A stretch of DNA of 8,378 bases from Chthoniobacterales bacterium (GTDB lineage Bacteria > Verrucomicrobiota > Verrucomicrobiia > Chthoniobacterales > UBA10450). The stretch lies in the NCBI GenBank assembly GCA_013697365.1, contig JACCXA010000108.1, positions 1 to 8,378 of the forward strand, read 5' to 3'. The translations under genes were made by a program, and so were the position numbers. This document shows positions 1 through 5,807 of this stretch, piece after piece. The stretch's first letter is position 1. Each line of letters begins with the position of its first letter. The notes beneath the pieces were generated by a model that saw only the letters and a list, made by a program, of their open reading frames with translations, did not search any database and was not told the DNA's origin.

Positions 1-1232
1 GGACTGACCACTGGAATGGTTGGGAGACCCGGCAGATCGCTTGGAAACGACGGAGGCCTAGTCGTTACCGAGAGATTGCTGGCGAAGACTTCGGGCAACG
101 CGCTGAAGTTAAGAATCGAGAGCGGGACGTCGCCGAAGGCATTGATCTCCGCGACTTCGAAAGGCTCACCCGAATTCGCCTCATCCGGTGTCCATCGCAA
201 AGCGACGTAGCGTGCGCCTTCCGGGTCGAAGTCGACCGCAGCCTTGCCGTTTCTCTCGTGGTTCACGACGGAGGCAACGAGCTTCGCCTCGCTCAGGTCA
301 CCGCGGTTCGCACGCAGCTCGTTCAGAAGATAAACATCCAGCCGGCCCGCTTCCATTTTATAGAGCGCGCTGATGCGATGGAGCCGTTCCTGTTGGCCGA
401 GCTCCACGACGGCGGTGGGGTGCCGATCGGTCGGCGCGAACTTGTAAGCGGTGACGGTGTCGTCATCGATCATCCTGCGCGAGGCGGCCGACGCTCCGGA
501 ACTGACGTAAACAATGCGCGCGTGTGCGTAGAGGCTCGCGAAGTCGAAGTTCAGCGAATCTTCGATGTTGCTGCCGCCTGCTTTGTTGGCGACCTGGGTG
601 ATTCTGGCGTTCGTGACTCCGTTCTCGGCCCGGACCAAATGCAGGTTCCGCTCGGAGAAGGACTGGAGCGACTCTCCGCCGTAGAGACCAAGCGCGGCGA
701 TGCGGCCAGCTGTCCGGACAAGGAAGGCGAGCTTCACGTAGCGGGCTTCGACGCCCACCATCGAGAGATTGAAGAGCCGTTTGCTCGTGAAGGTGACGTG
801 TCCGTCGACCTCGACCCATTTGCTACTCGCAGCCGGGAGCTGGTAGTTTGAGACGGAGATTTTCAGTTCGCCGGCGGCGGCTGCGTTTTCATTCACGAAA
901 GTGAACCGGTCGAGCACGAACGCTGTCGGCAGTTTAACGACGAAGGTGGTTTGACCTTCCTGGAGCGGACAGCTCACGGTGTCGTCATCCATGATGAGGG
1001 CAGCGGCACTTTTGTTGAGATCGGAGGCCGTCGCAACCTCGGCGACTTTGCCATCGGGCGTGGTGCACTCGATCTGCGCACCGCAGTTCATGCGGGCCAG
1101 GTTTTTGGCTTCGTTGCTTTGGTTCTCCAGGTCGGCTGCGAAGCTGGACCGCAAAGCGGCGACCACGAGAAGGGCGTTGAAAGTGCAGACGGCCTTGCGC
1201 CTCTTACTGTGTGGGAACGGAAACCTTTTCAT
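1..1232 (-). CDS. Secreted protein with two discoidin-like (F5/8 type C-like) modules, C-terminus cut by window edge
   Basis: The minus strand is open for 410 codons from the ATG at 1232 to the left edge with no stop. An in-frame TAA lies 13 codons upstream (1269-1271) and no other ATG lies between, which fixes the start. Residues 1-32 look like a signal peptide: a basic start (MKR, KRRK), a hydrophobic core (ALLVVAAL) and a likely cut at SFA|AD. The mature part holds two related modules. Each has DDDTV (82-86 and 256-260), then VVKL or VVEL, a GELKISVSN or GRLDVYLLN strand, ARYVKLAF or ARYVALRW (163-170, 340-347), and a closing ALGLYGG or AEINAFG. This order is typical of F5/8 type C (discoidin) beta-sandwiches, which often bind carbohydrate. 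Residues 391-410 are proline-rich, like a linker to something beyond the edge. The gene is divergent from the polysaccharide operon. Binding to the exported polymer is inference; the fold assignment is by motif only. Confidence 0.85.
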   Translation of the reverse strand, partial: MKRFPFPHSKRRKAVCTFNALLVVAALRSSFAADLENQSNEAKNLARMNCGAQIECTTPDGKVAEVATASDLNKSAAALIMDDDTVSCPLQEGQTTFVVKLPTAFVLDRFTFVNENAAAAGELKISVSNYQLPAASSKWVEVDGHVTFTSKRLFNLSMVGVEARYVKLAFLVRTAGRIAALGLYGGESLQSFSERNLHLVRAENGVTNARITQVANKAGGSNIEDSLNFDFASLYAHARIVYVSSGASAASRRMIDDDTVTAYKFAPTDRHPTAVVELGQQERLHRISALYKMEAGRLDVYLLNELRANRGDLSEAKLVASVVNHERNGKAAVDFDPEGARYVALRWTPDEANSGEPFEVAEINAFGDVPLSILNFSALPEVFASNLSVTTRPPSFPSDLPGLPTIPVVS

Positions 1233-1294
1233 CTCGGTTCCGCTTAAAAGCTTAGATTGGGCCTGGCATTAGAAATTTTCCATAAGCAGTGCAA

Positions 1295-1337
1295 GAACCG
1301 GCAGAAGCGGTTCGGAAACTGTTCTGCCTTTCGAACC
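1295..1337. repeat. Overlapping, mutually exclusive inverted repeats
   Basis: GAACCG (1295-1300) is an exact inverted match of CGGTTC (1308-1313) with a 7-base loop. The second arm shifted by one base, GGTTCG (1309-1314), also matches CGAACC (1332-1337) with a 17-base loop. The middle segment can pair with either neighbour but not both. It could be an operator-like site or a switchable RNA hairpin in a 5' leader. Six-base arms are short and can arise by chance. Confidence 0.3.
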
Positions 1338-1344
1338 CGTTAAG

Positions 1345-1391
1345 TGTCGCGCTGCCCTAGCTACGCGACCGCGATTTGTCTTGCTGCCCTA
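1345..1391. promoter_or_regulatory. Direct-repeat pair TGTCnnGCTGCCCTA, 32-bp period; candidate operator
   Basis: Positions 1345-1359 and 1377-1391 match at 13 of 15 bases (TGTC, two variable bases, GCTGCCCTA). The copies start exactly 32 bp apart, close to three helical turns, so they would face the same side of the DNA. They lie in the divergent spacer about 165-210 bases upstream of the beta-barrel ATG. The spacing fits cooperative binding by a regulator of the polysaccharide operon and/or the divergent gene. No bound protein can be named from sequence. Confidence 0.4.
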
Positions 1392-1399
1392 TATGGGGC
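1386..1399. promoter_or_regulatory. GCCCTATATGGGGC quasi-palindrome
   Basis: The 14-base sequence has GCCC and GGGC-type arms around a TATA-like centre, with one T-G wobble as the innermost pair. It overlaps the 3' end of the second direct repeat, so the two signals may form one compound site. Two-fold symmetric CCC/GGG sites of this size are common for dimeric helix-turn-helix regulators. Assignment to a family would be a guess. Confidence 0.3.
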
Positions 1400-1477
1400 T
1401 CAGTAAAAGAACCCCAATAAGCTCCCGAACGTGTCTAAGAAACTACGTCTTACCGACAAAGCAGCGGTCGTTTCGGC

Positions 1478-1482
1478 GGAGG
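1478..1482 (+). promoter_or_regulatory. Strong Shine-Dalgarno-like GGAGG
   Basis: GGAGG ends five bases before a GTG at 1488, an optimal spacing. None of the downstream operon genes has a comparable site: upstream of 1555, 3577, 5808, 7120 and 7977 I see no purine-rich SD, and the GGAG before 2890 is 14 bases away. The frame of the beta-barrel gene is closed by a TGA at 1489-1491, so this site cannot serve a longer version of that gene. Confidence 0.4.
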
Positions 1483-1487
1483 CTTAA

Positions 1488-1565
1488 GTGAGACCAAATT
1501 CAGCATTCACGCTCGATGGTATCACTTCTGCTAATTCAGCTAACATCTCCTACCATGAGCAGTAA
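1488..1565 (+). CDS. Possible 25-residue leader peptide overlapping the beta-barrel start
   Basis: A GTG with a well-spaced GGAGG opens a frame of 25 codons that ends with TAA at 1563-1565, eleven bases inside the beta-barrel gene (ATG 1555). The peptide starts MRPNSAFTLDG and ends NISYHEQ. It has no membrane segment or recognisable motif and is rich in Ser and Asn. If translated, ribosomes ending at 1565 could restart at 1555, giving translational coupling for a gene with no Shine-Dalgarno of its own. The alternative is that the GGAGG is accidental and the ORF is not translated. The call rests only on the SD, spacing and overlap. Confidence 0.25.
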   Translation: MRPNSAFTLDGITSANSANISYHEQ

Positions 1566-2868
1566 TCCACGCCGCCGCTGCCGCGCCTTCTCTCTCCGGA
1601 AGATTGCGGCGGCTCTCCTCTTCGTTCTTCTCTTCGGAACCACGGCGGTGCGGGGACAGGATACAGTGCGGCCCTCGCTCGCCGGCGAAGCTGCCGCAGA
1701 AGCGCGCCGCCAGACACTTGATCGGATTCCTTATAACCTTCTCGTCGGCCCAGTCCGCTTCCGTTTCAGCTCTACCATGGGCCTTGAATATAACGACAAC
1801 ATCAATATCGCAGAGGAAGACACCCGGCAGGATTTCATCTTCCGCCCACAGGTGAACCTGAACGCGCTCTGGCCGGTCACTCAGCTCAATACTCTCCGGT
1901 TGGATATCGGGGTCGGCTACGCGTTCTATGCCGAGCATTCCGAGAATAACACCGATGGCATCCTGCTGACTCCTGGCTCACAGCTTTCCTTCGACGTTTT
2001 CGTGAGCGACTTCCGGATCAATTTCCACGATCGATTCTCCCTCGAGCAGGATCCCATCGGTGAGCCTCAACTCAGCGGCGTGGTGGATTACGGTCGCTTC
2101 CAGAATACTGCCGGCGTGTCGGTGCTATGGGATTTGAACAAGGCCGTCCTTACGCTGGGCTACGATCACTACACCTTCATCGCCACGAACGACGATTTCG
2201 ATTACCTCGATCGGAACGCGGAGCTGCTGATGGGCACGGTGAGCTTCGCCGTTAGCTCCACCACCGGCGTCGGCCTCGAGACGAGCTACGTTTTTAACGC
2301 TTATGACAAAAACGTTTTGAATGACTCCAACACATTCAGCTTCGGCGGCTTCGTCGAAACGCAGATAAGCAGCTACATCAAGCTTCGCGTCGCGGCCGGT
2401 TACCAGACGATTAGCTTCGATGGCGACAGCGTGGCCCTCGGTCCCTTTCCGGATGGAAGCTTTGTCGACTTCGACGACGCGCAGGACCTCGATGACTTCT
2501 ATATCAACGCCCTTCTCTCCCACCGGGTGAATGCTGCCCTGACTCACAGCATTTCTGTCGGACATGAATCGCAGTTGGGCGTGAACTCGAATTACATCAA
2601 ACTGAACTACGTCCGCCACACCGCGACCTGGAACATCATCAACCGCACCTTGCTTTCGACCGAGTTGTTCTTTGAAGACGCGGAGGATTCCGGCGGCTTC
2701 ATTGATGAACATCTCCAGCGCTACGGCGGAGCGATCACCGTCGGCTATCAGCTGACGCGCCATGTCACCCTCGGCGCCCGTTATCAATACACGCAGAAAG
2801 AGTCCGACGTGGAATTGCGCAGTTATAAACAAAACCGCGTTTCGATCGACGCCACCTATAGTTTCTAA
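1555..2868 (+). CDS. Outer-membrane beta-barrel protein (BBP2/porin-like) of a polysaccharide export locus
   Basis: This 437-residue protein is probably the outer-membrane porin-like partner of the export machinery. I chose ATG 1555 over ATG 1516 because it gives a clean signal peptide: a basic region (RRRCR, RK), a hydrophobic core (AAALLFVLLFGTTA) and a likely cut at VRG|QD near residue 34. The 1516 start would add 13 odd residues ahead of it. The rest is almost entirely alternating polar and hydrophobic strands joined by Asp/Asn-rich loops. It includes an EYNDNI motif (78-83) typical of putative beta-barrel porin 2 proteins, and ends in ATYSF with the C-terminal aromatic residue usual for barrels inserted by BamA. 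The length suits roughly 16-18 strands. The next gene follows after 21 bases. A passive structural role is possible; the porin role is inferred from the neighbour. Confidence 0.82.
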   Translation: MSSNPRRRCRAFSLRKIAAALLFVLLFGTTAVRGQDTVRPSLAGEAAAEARRQTLDRIPYNLLVGPVRFRFSSTMGLEYNDNINIAEEDTRQDFIFRPQVNLNALWPVTQLNTLRLDIGVGYAFYAEHSENNTDGILLTPGSQLSFDVFVSDFRINFHDRFSLEQDPIGEPQLSGVVDYGRFQNTAGVSVLWDLNKAVLTLGYDHYTFIATNDDFDYLDRNAELLMGTVSFAVSSTTGVGLETSYVFNAYDKNVLNDSNTFSFGGFVETQISSYIKLRVAAGYQTISFDGDSVALGPFPDGSFVDFDDAQDLDDFYINALLSHRVNAALTHSISVGHESQLGVNSNYIKLNYVRHTATWNIINRTLLSTELFFEDAEDSGGFIDEHLQRYGGAITVGYQLTRHVTLGARYQYTQKESDVELRSYKQNRVSIDATYSF

Positions 2869-2889
2869 ATCGGAGTCGATTGAATTTGC

Positions 2890-3573
2890 ATGAGAACTGT
2901 TGTCTTCACCCTCGCAGCTGCCGCATCTCTCGTTAGCTCGCCGCTGCCGGCCCAGGAGAGCACGCCTTCCACGTTCCAGCAGCCGCCCCCGCGTGCGATC
3001 GCGGCGGAGCCACCAGCCACCGGCACTGTCATGCGCACGAACTCGATGAACGTGCTGGACGATCGGACCCGTCTCGGTTCGAACGACTTCGTTAGCTTTC
3101 GCGTGGTCGAGGATCGTGACAACGAATCACAGCGTCTGCGCGTAAACGATAACGGCCAGTTGGAAGTGCCGTATATCGGGCTGGTCCAGGCGGCCGGCAA
3201 GACCTCGAAGGAGCTGGCTTACAACGTCAAGGCCGCGCTCGAGAAGGAATACTACTACCACGCGACCGTTATCATCGCGGTCGATCACGTGAGCGAGAAA
3301 TCGCGGGGCAAAGTCTACGTGATCGGTTCCGTGAAGGGACCGGGCCCTCAGGAGATTCCACCGGACGAAGACTACACCGTCAGCAAGGCCGTGATTCGCG
3401 CGGGTGGCTTTGGCGATTTCGCAAATAAGCGCAAGGTAAAGCTGACCCGCAAGGGTGGGCAGGAAGTAATCGTCGACCTGAAGCGGGTCATCGAAGAAGG
3501 ACGGACCGATGAAGATGTGGCCGTGCTGCCGGATGACCGGATCTTCGTGCCGCAGCGTTTGATCAACATGTAA
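2890..3573 (+). CDS. Polysaccharide export (OPX/Wza-like) protein, short form, SLBB domain
   Basis: This 227-residue periplasmic protein carries polymer from the inner-membrane machinery to the outer membrane. Residues 1-21 form a signal peptide (hydrophobic FTLAAAASLVSS, likely cut LPA|QE) with no lipobox cysteine, so it is probably not a lipoprotein. A proline-rich stretch follows. The poly_export domain spans about 62-133 (LGSNDFVSFRV, then GQLEVPYIGLVQAAGKT, 89-105). One SLBB domain follows at about 139-195 (KVYVIGSVKGPG, then AVIRAGGFGDFANKRKVKLTR), and the C-terminus ends with LPDDRIFVPQR. E. coli Wza has 379 residues, so the extra SLBB repeat and the outer-membrane helix are absent. 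The start is the only ATG that keeps the signal peptide. Stop and next ATG are 3 bases apart, implying co-translation with the kinase. Confidence 0.92.
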   Translation: MRTVVFTLAAAASLVSSPLPAQESTPSTFQQPPPRAIAAEPPATGTVMRTNSMNVLDDRTRLGSNDFVSFRVVEDRDNESQRLRVNDNGQLEVPYIGLVQAAGKTSKELAYNVKAALEKEYYYHATVIIAVDHVSEKSRGKVYVIGSVKGPGPQEIPPDEDYTVSKAVIRAGGFGDFANKRKVKLTRKGGQEVIVDLKRVIEEGRTDEDVAVLPDDRIFVPQRLINM

Positions 3574-3576
3574 CGT

Positions 3577-5733
3577 ATGCAACCTCCGACCCCCGACCGT
3601 CCTTCAAGTGCTTCCTGGTCAACCTCGTTCATCACGAGGCTGCATCGCTACCGCGCGCTCCTGCTGCGCCGCTGGTGGATTCCGCTGCTCACGATCTGTC
3701 TCGGTCTCTTCGTCCAGTCGTGGCTCATCTATCAGACGCCGCCATCGTTTCTTTCCACCGCCAAGATGATGCTGGCGGGTAAGCTGAACATCAACCAGAA
3801 CGCGGTTTACAGCGAAGACAGCGTCAATTTCTACGGCACGCAGATCCAGCTCATGCAAAGCGCGGAAGTGCGGCGGAGCGCAGAGAGTCTCGTGCATTCC
3901 ACCCACCCGGAGCTGCCACCCGTCCGGGTCGATCTCTCCGTCGCGCAAAAACCGCGCACCTCCATCTTCGATTTGCAGGCCATCGGCAGCACACCGGAAT
4001 ACACGCAGGCCTACCTGAACGCGGTCATGCAGAAGTATCTCGATTTCAAAAAGGGGATGCGGGAAGACCAGGGTCATAATGTGACCACCGCCATCACCGA
4101 GCAGCTGATTCAGGTCGAGAAAGATCTCCGCAACGGCGAAGACGAGATGCTCGAATTCCAGAAGCAGAACAACATTGGTTTCATTCAGGAAGAGGGGAAC
4201 AGCGCTGCGGCTTACCTTGTGAAGCTCAATCAGCAATACGCGTCGTTGAAGACAGAATACGAGTTGCTGGAGAAACTGGACCTGGACCAAAATCTCGATC
4301 GCGGGCCTGCCAGCAATAAACCAGAGGCCGGCGCCTCGCCCGCAGGGGAAGCTCCCCAGCCTCCGCAGCAAGGAATGCCTTTCTCTGACATCGGGCCGGA
4401 AGGCGATTACCTGAAAGCGAAGCAGAACGTCCAGTTACTGAAGGCCGAACGCGATACGCTTTCGCGCGATCTCCGTCCCAAGCACCCTAAGATCATCAAA
4501 CTGAACGATGAAATCGCGAAGCAGGAGAACCTGATCAAGCTCTTCCGCGCTGACGCGGTAGAAAAACTCTCCACCCGCCGGAACTCGATCGGCAAACAGA
4601 TGGAGAACTTGCAGGCGAACATCAAGGAATGGGAAACCAAAGCGCTCGATCTCAGTCAGCGCCTCGCGCTCTTCAATCGCCTGAAGGGCAAAGTCGATCG
4701 CCTCAAGACTCTCTACGATCGGCTCTCGAATAGCGTCAAGGACGTCGGCGTCTCGCAAGTGGTCGACGGCGGCGACCAGGTCTCCATCATGGAAATGGCG
4801 ACAACCCCCAGCTCCGTCCGCCCCGGCTTGCTTAAGAGCCTCCTCATCGGCCTCGGCTGTGGTGCATTCGCCGGCATCGCCATTTTGCTCCTCCTCGACA
4901 GGATCGATGACCGCATGGCCTCCTTCGGCGAGTTCCAACATCACTTCTCCGAAAATGTGCTCGGCCAGATCCCGCGCGAGAAAACGAAGGGCAAGGTGTC
5001 GCTCCTCCAGCCGGACGATGCCCGGCACATCTTTGCGGAATCGTATCGCAACATTCGATCTTCCATCTTCTTCATGCCCTACGAGGGTCCGCGGCCTAAA
5101 ACGCTGCTTATTACCAGCGCGGTGCCGAACGAAGGCAAGTCGACCATCTCAGCGAACCTGGCCATCACCTTCGCGCTCTCCGGCGCCCGCACTCTCTTGA
5201 TTGATGGCGATCTTCGCCGCGGGGCTCAGCGCGAAGCGTTCGATCTTTCTTCCAAGATCGGTTTCTCGGAAGTGCTCAAGGGTGAAGTGAACTGGCAGGA
5301 AGTGATCGTCCCGACTGCTTATCCGAGCCTCTTCGTTCTTCCTCGTGGCAAAACGCTCTCGCAACCGAGCGAGCATCTTCTGCGCGATACGACCGATCGG
5401 CTCCTCCAGGAAATCTACAATCACTACGACTACATCATCATCGATAGTTCGCCGGTGCTCGCGGCCGATGACACCACCAGTCTCGCCCCGAAGATCGATG
5501 CCACCCTCTTCGTCGTGCGTCTCTCCTACACCTCCGCGCGGCTCACGAAGAAGTCGCTCGAGCTTCTCTACAATCGGCAGGTGAACGTGCCCGGCGTGAT
5601 CCTGAACTACGTCGATACGTCGCTGCCGGAATACTACTACTACCAGTATTCGGAGTACTACAATACGCCCGTTCCTGATGAAGATCGCCACGGCGTGGCC
5701 GCGTTGCAAAACGGGAATCGCGCGCCGTCGTAG
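3577..5733 (+). CDS. Wzc-like polysaccharide co-polymerase with C-terminal BY-kinase (tyrosine autokinase)
   Basis: This inner-membrane protein sets polymer length and couples synthesis to export through cycles of tyrosine autophosphorylation. At 718 residues it nearly equals E. coli Wzc (720). Membrane helices lie at about 33-52 and 421-440, framing a periplasmic Wzz-type region with long coiled coils (about 175-240 and 275-380). The second helix is preceded by TTPSSVRPG, the usual proline-rich Wzz signature. The cytosolic kinase shows ExxRxxR (E488, R491, R494; ring assembly), Walker A AVPNEGKST (515-523, K521), Walker A' IDGDLRR (542-548) and Walker B IIIDSSP (D623). The C-terminus has a cluster of seven tyrosines within 686-695, the autophosphorylation tail. 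An Ala/Pro-rich insert (about 243-268) breaks the periplasmic coiled coil. All key residues are present, so it should be active. A cognate phosphatase is not seen here. Confidence 0.95.
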   Translation: MQPPTPDRPSSASWSTSFITRLHRYRALLLRRWWIPLLTICLGLFVQSWLIYQTPPSFLSTAKMMLAGKLNINQNAVYSEDSVNFYGTQIQLMQSAEVRRSAESLVHSTHPELPPVRVDLSVAQKPRTSIFDLQAIGSTPEYTQAYLNAVMQKYLDFKKGMREDQGHNVTTAITEQLIQVEKDLRNGEDEMLEFQKQNNIGFIQEEGNSAAAYLVKLNQQYASLKTEYELLEKLDLDQNLDRGPASNKPEAGASPAGEAPQPPQQGMPFSDIGPEGDYLKAKQNVQLLKAERDTLSRDLRPKHPKIIKLNDEIAKQENLIKLFRADAVEKLSTRRNSIGKQMENLQANIKEWETKALDLSQRLALFNRLKGKVDRLKTLYDRLSNSVKDVGVSQVVDGGDQVSIMEMATTPSSVRPGLLKSLLIGLGCGAFAGIAILLLLDRIDDRMASFGEFQHHFSENVLGQIPREKTKGKVSLLQPDDARHIFAESYRNIRSSIFFMPYEGPRPKTLLITSAVPNEGKSTISANLAITFALSGARTLLIDGDLRRGAQREAFDLSSKIGFSEVLKGEVNWQEVIVPTAYPSLFVLPRGKTLSQPSEHLLRDTTDRLLQEIYNHYDYIIIDSSPVLAADDTTSLAPKIDATLFVVRLSYTSARLTKKSLELLYNRQVNVPGVILNYVDTSLPEYYYYQYSEYYNTPVPDEDRHGVAALQNGNRAPS

Positions 5734-5741
5734 TCCTCGGT

Positions 5742-5802
5742 GTGTAGTCCCGGCTTTAGCGGGAATCGAGCGGTCATTTCCGGCCAAAAACCCGGACTAC
5801 AC
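5742..5802. repeat. REP-like inverted repeat between kinase and flippase genes
   Basis: GTGTAGTCC (5742-5750) and its exact inverse GGACTACAC (5794-5802) enclose 43 bases. Inside, CCC...GGG arms (5749-5751 with 5761-5763) fold over GC-TTTA-GC, and CCGG (5780-5783) can pair with CCGG (5792-5795). The outer arms plus nested hairpins resemble dispersed REP-type palindromes, and I recall GTAGTCCCGGCTTTAGC-like elements from Verrucomicrobiota and related genomes. A partial extra copy, TAGTCCTCGG, begins at 5731 and contains the kinase stop codon. The right arm ends five bases before the flippase ATG. It fills nearly the whole 74-base gap and could stabilise or attenuate the mRNA. No T-run follows, so a classical terminator is unlikely. 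Confidence 0.65.
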
Positions 5803-5807
5803 GCTTC

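Larger units (their letters stand above)
1233..1554. other. Divergent intergenic region upstream of the polysaccharide operon
   Basis: This stretch of about 320 bases separates the minus-strand discoidin-like gene from the plus-strand operon, so it should hold both promoters. I see no convincing sigma-70 pair. The best weak plus-strand candidate is TTGGGC (1257-1262) with CATAAG (1281-1286). A GG-N10-GC match for sigma-54 at 1314-1327 departs from the rest of the consensus. What stands out are inverted repeats at 1295-1337, a direct-repeat pair at 1345-1391, a quasi-palindrome at 1386-1399, and a GGAGG at 1478-1482 before a short ORF. I see no tRNA or recognisable structured RNA. Confidence 0.6.

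Noticed and set aside
258..851. Plus-strand ORF of 197 codons, and minus-strand ORF 463-819
   Set aside because: Both lie in other frames over the minus-strand discoidin-like gene, which has a signal peptide, two homologous modules and an uninterrupted 410-codon frame. Their translations show no domain.
951..1272. Two overlapping plus-strand ORFs of about 98 codons
   Set aside because: They are shadows of the N-terminal part of the discoidin-like gene; neither has a motif or ribosome binding site.
1314..1327. GG-N10-GC spacing resembling a sigma-54 promoter
   Set aside because: Only the invariant dinucleotides match. The surrounding bases (CGGAAA and TCTGC) depart from TGGCAC and TTGC, and no sigma-54 activator gene is visible.
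1516..1554. Longer start for the beta-barrel protein at ATG 1516
   Set aside because: It would place 13 extra residues with a short hydrophobic stretch before the basic N-region of a good signal peptide, and has no Shine-Dalgarno.
2125..2832. 235-codon minus-strand ORF inside the beta-barrel gene
   Set aside because: It is antisense to a gene with clear barrel features. Long antisense frames are common in GC-rich coding DNA, and the translation shows no domain.
3619..4371. 250-codon minus-strand ORF inside the kinase gene
   Set aside because: It is antisense to the well-supported Wzc-like frame; its sequence is the low-complexity mirror of the coiled-coil codons.
5742..5802. Rho-independent terminator after the kinase gene
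   Set aside because: The inverted repeat has a 43-base interior and no T-run after the stem, and the next genes are tightly coupled in the same direction. A REP-like repeat is the better description.
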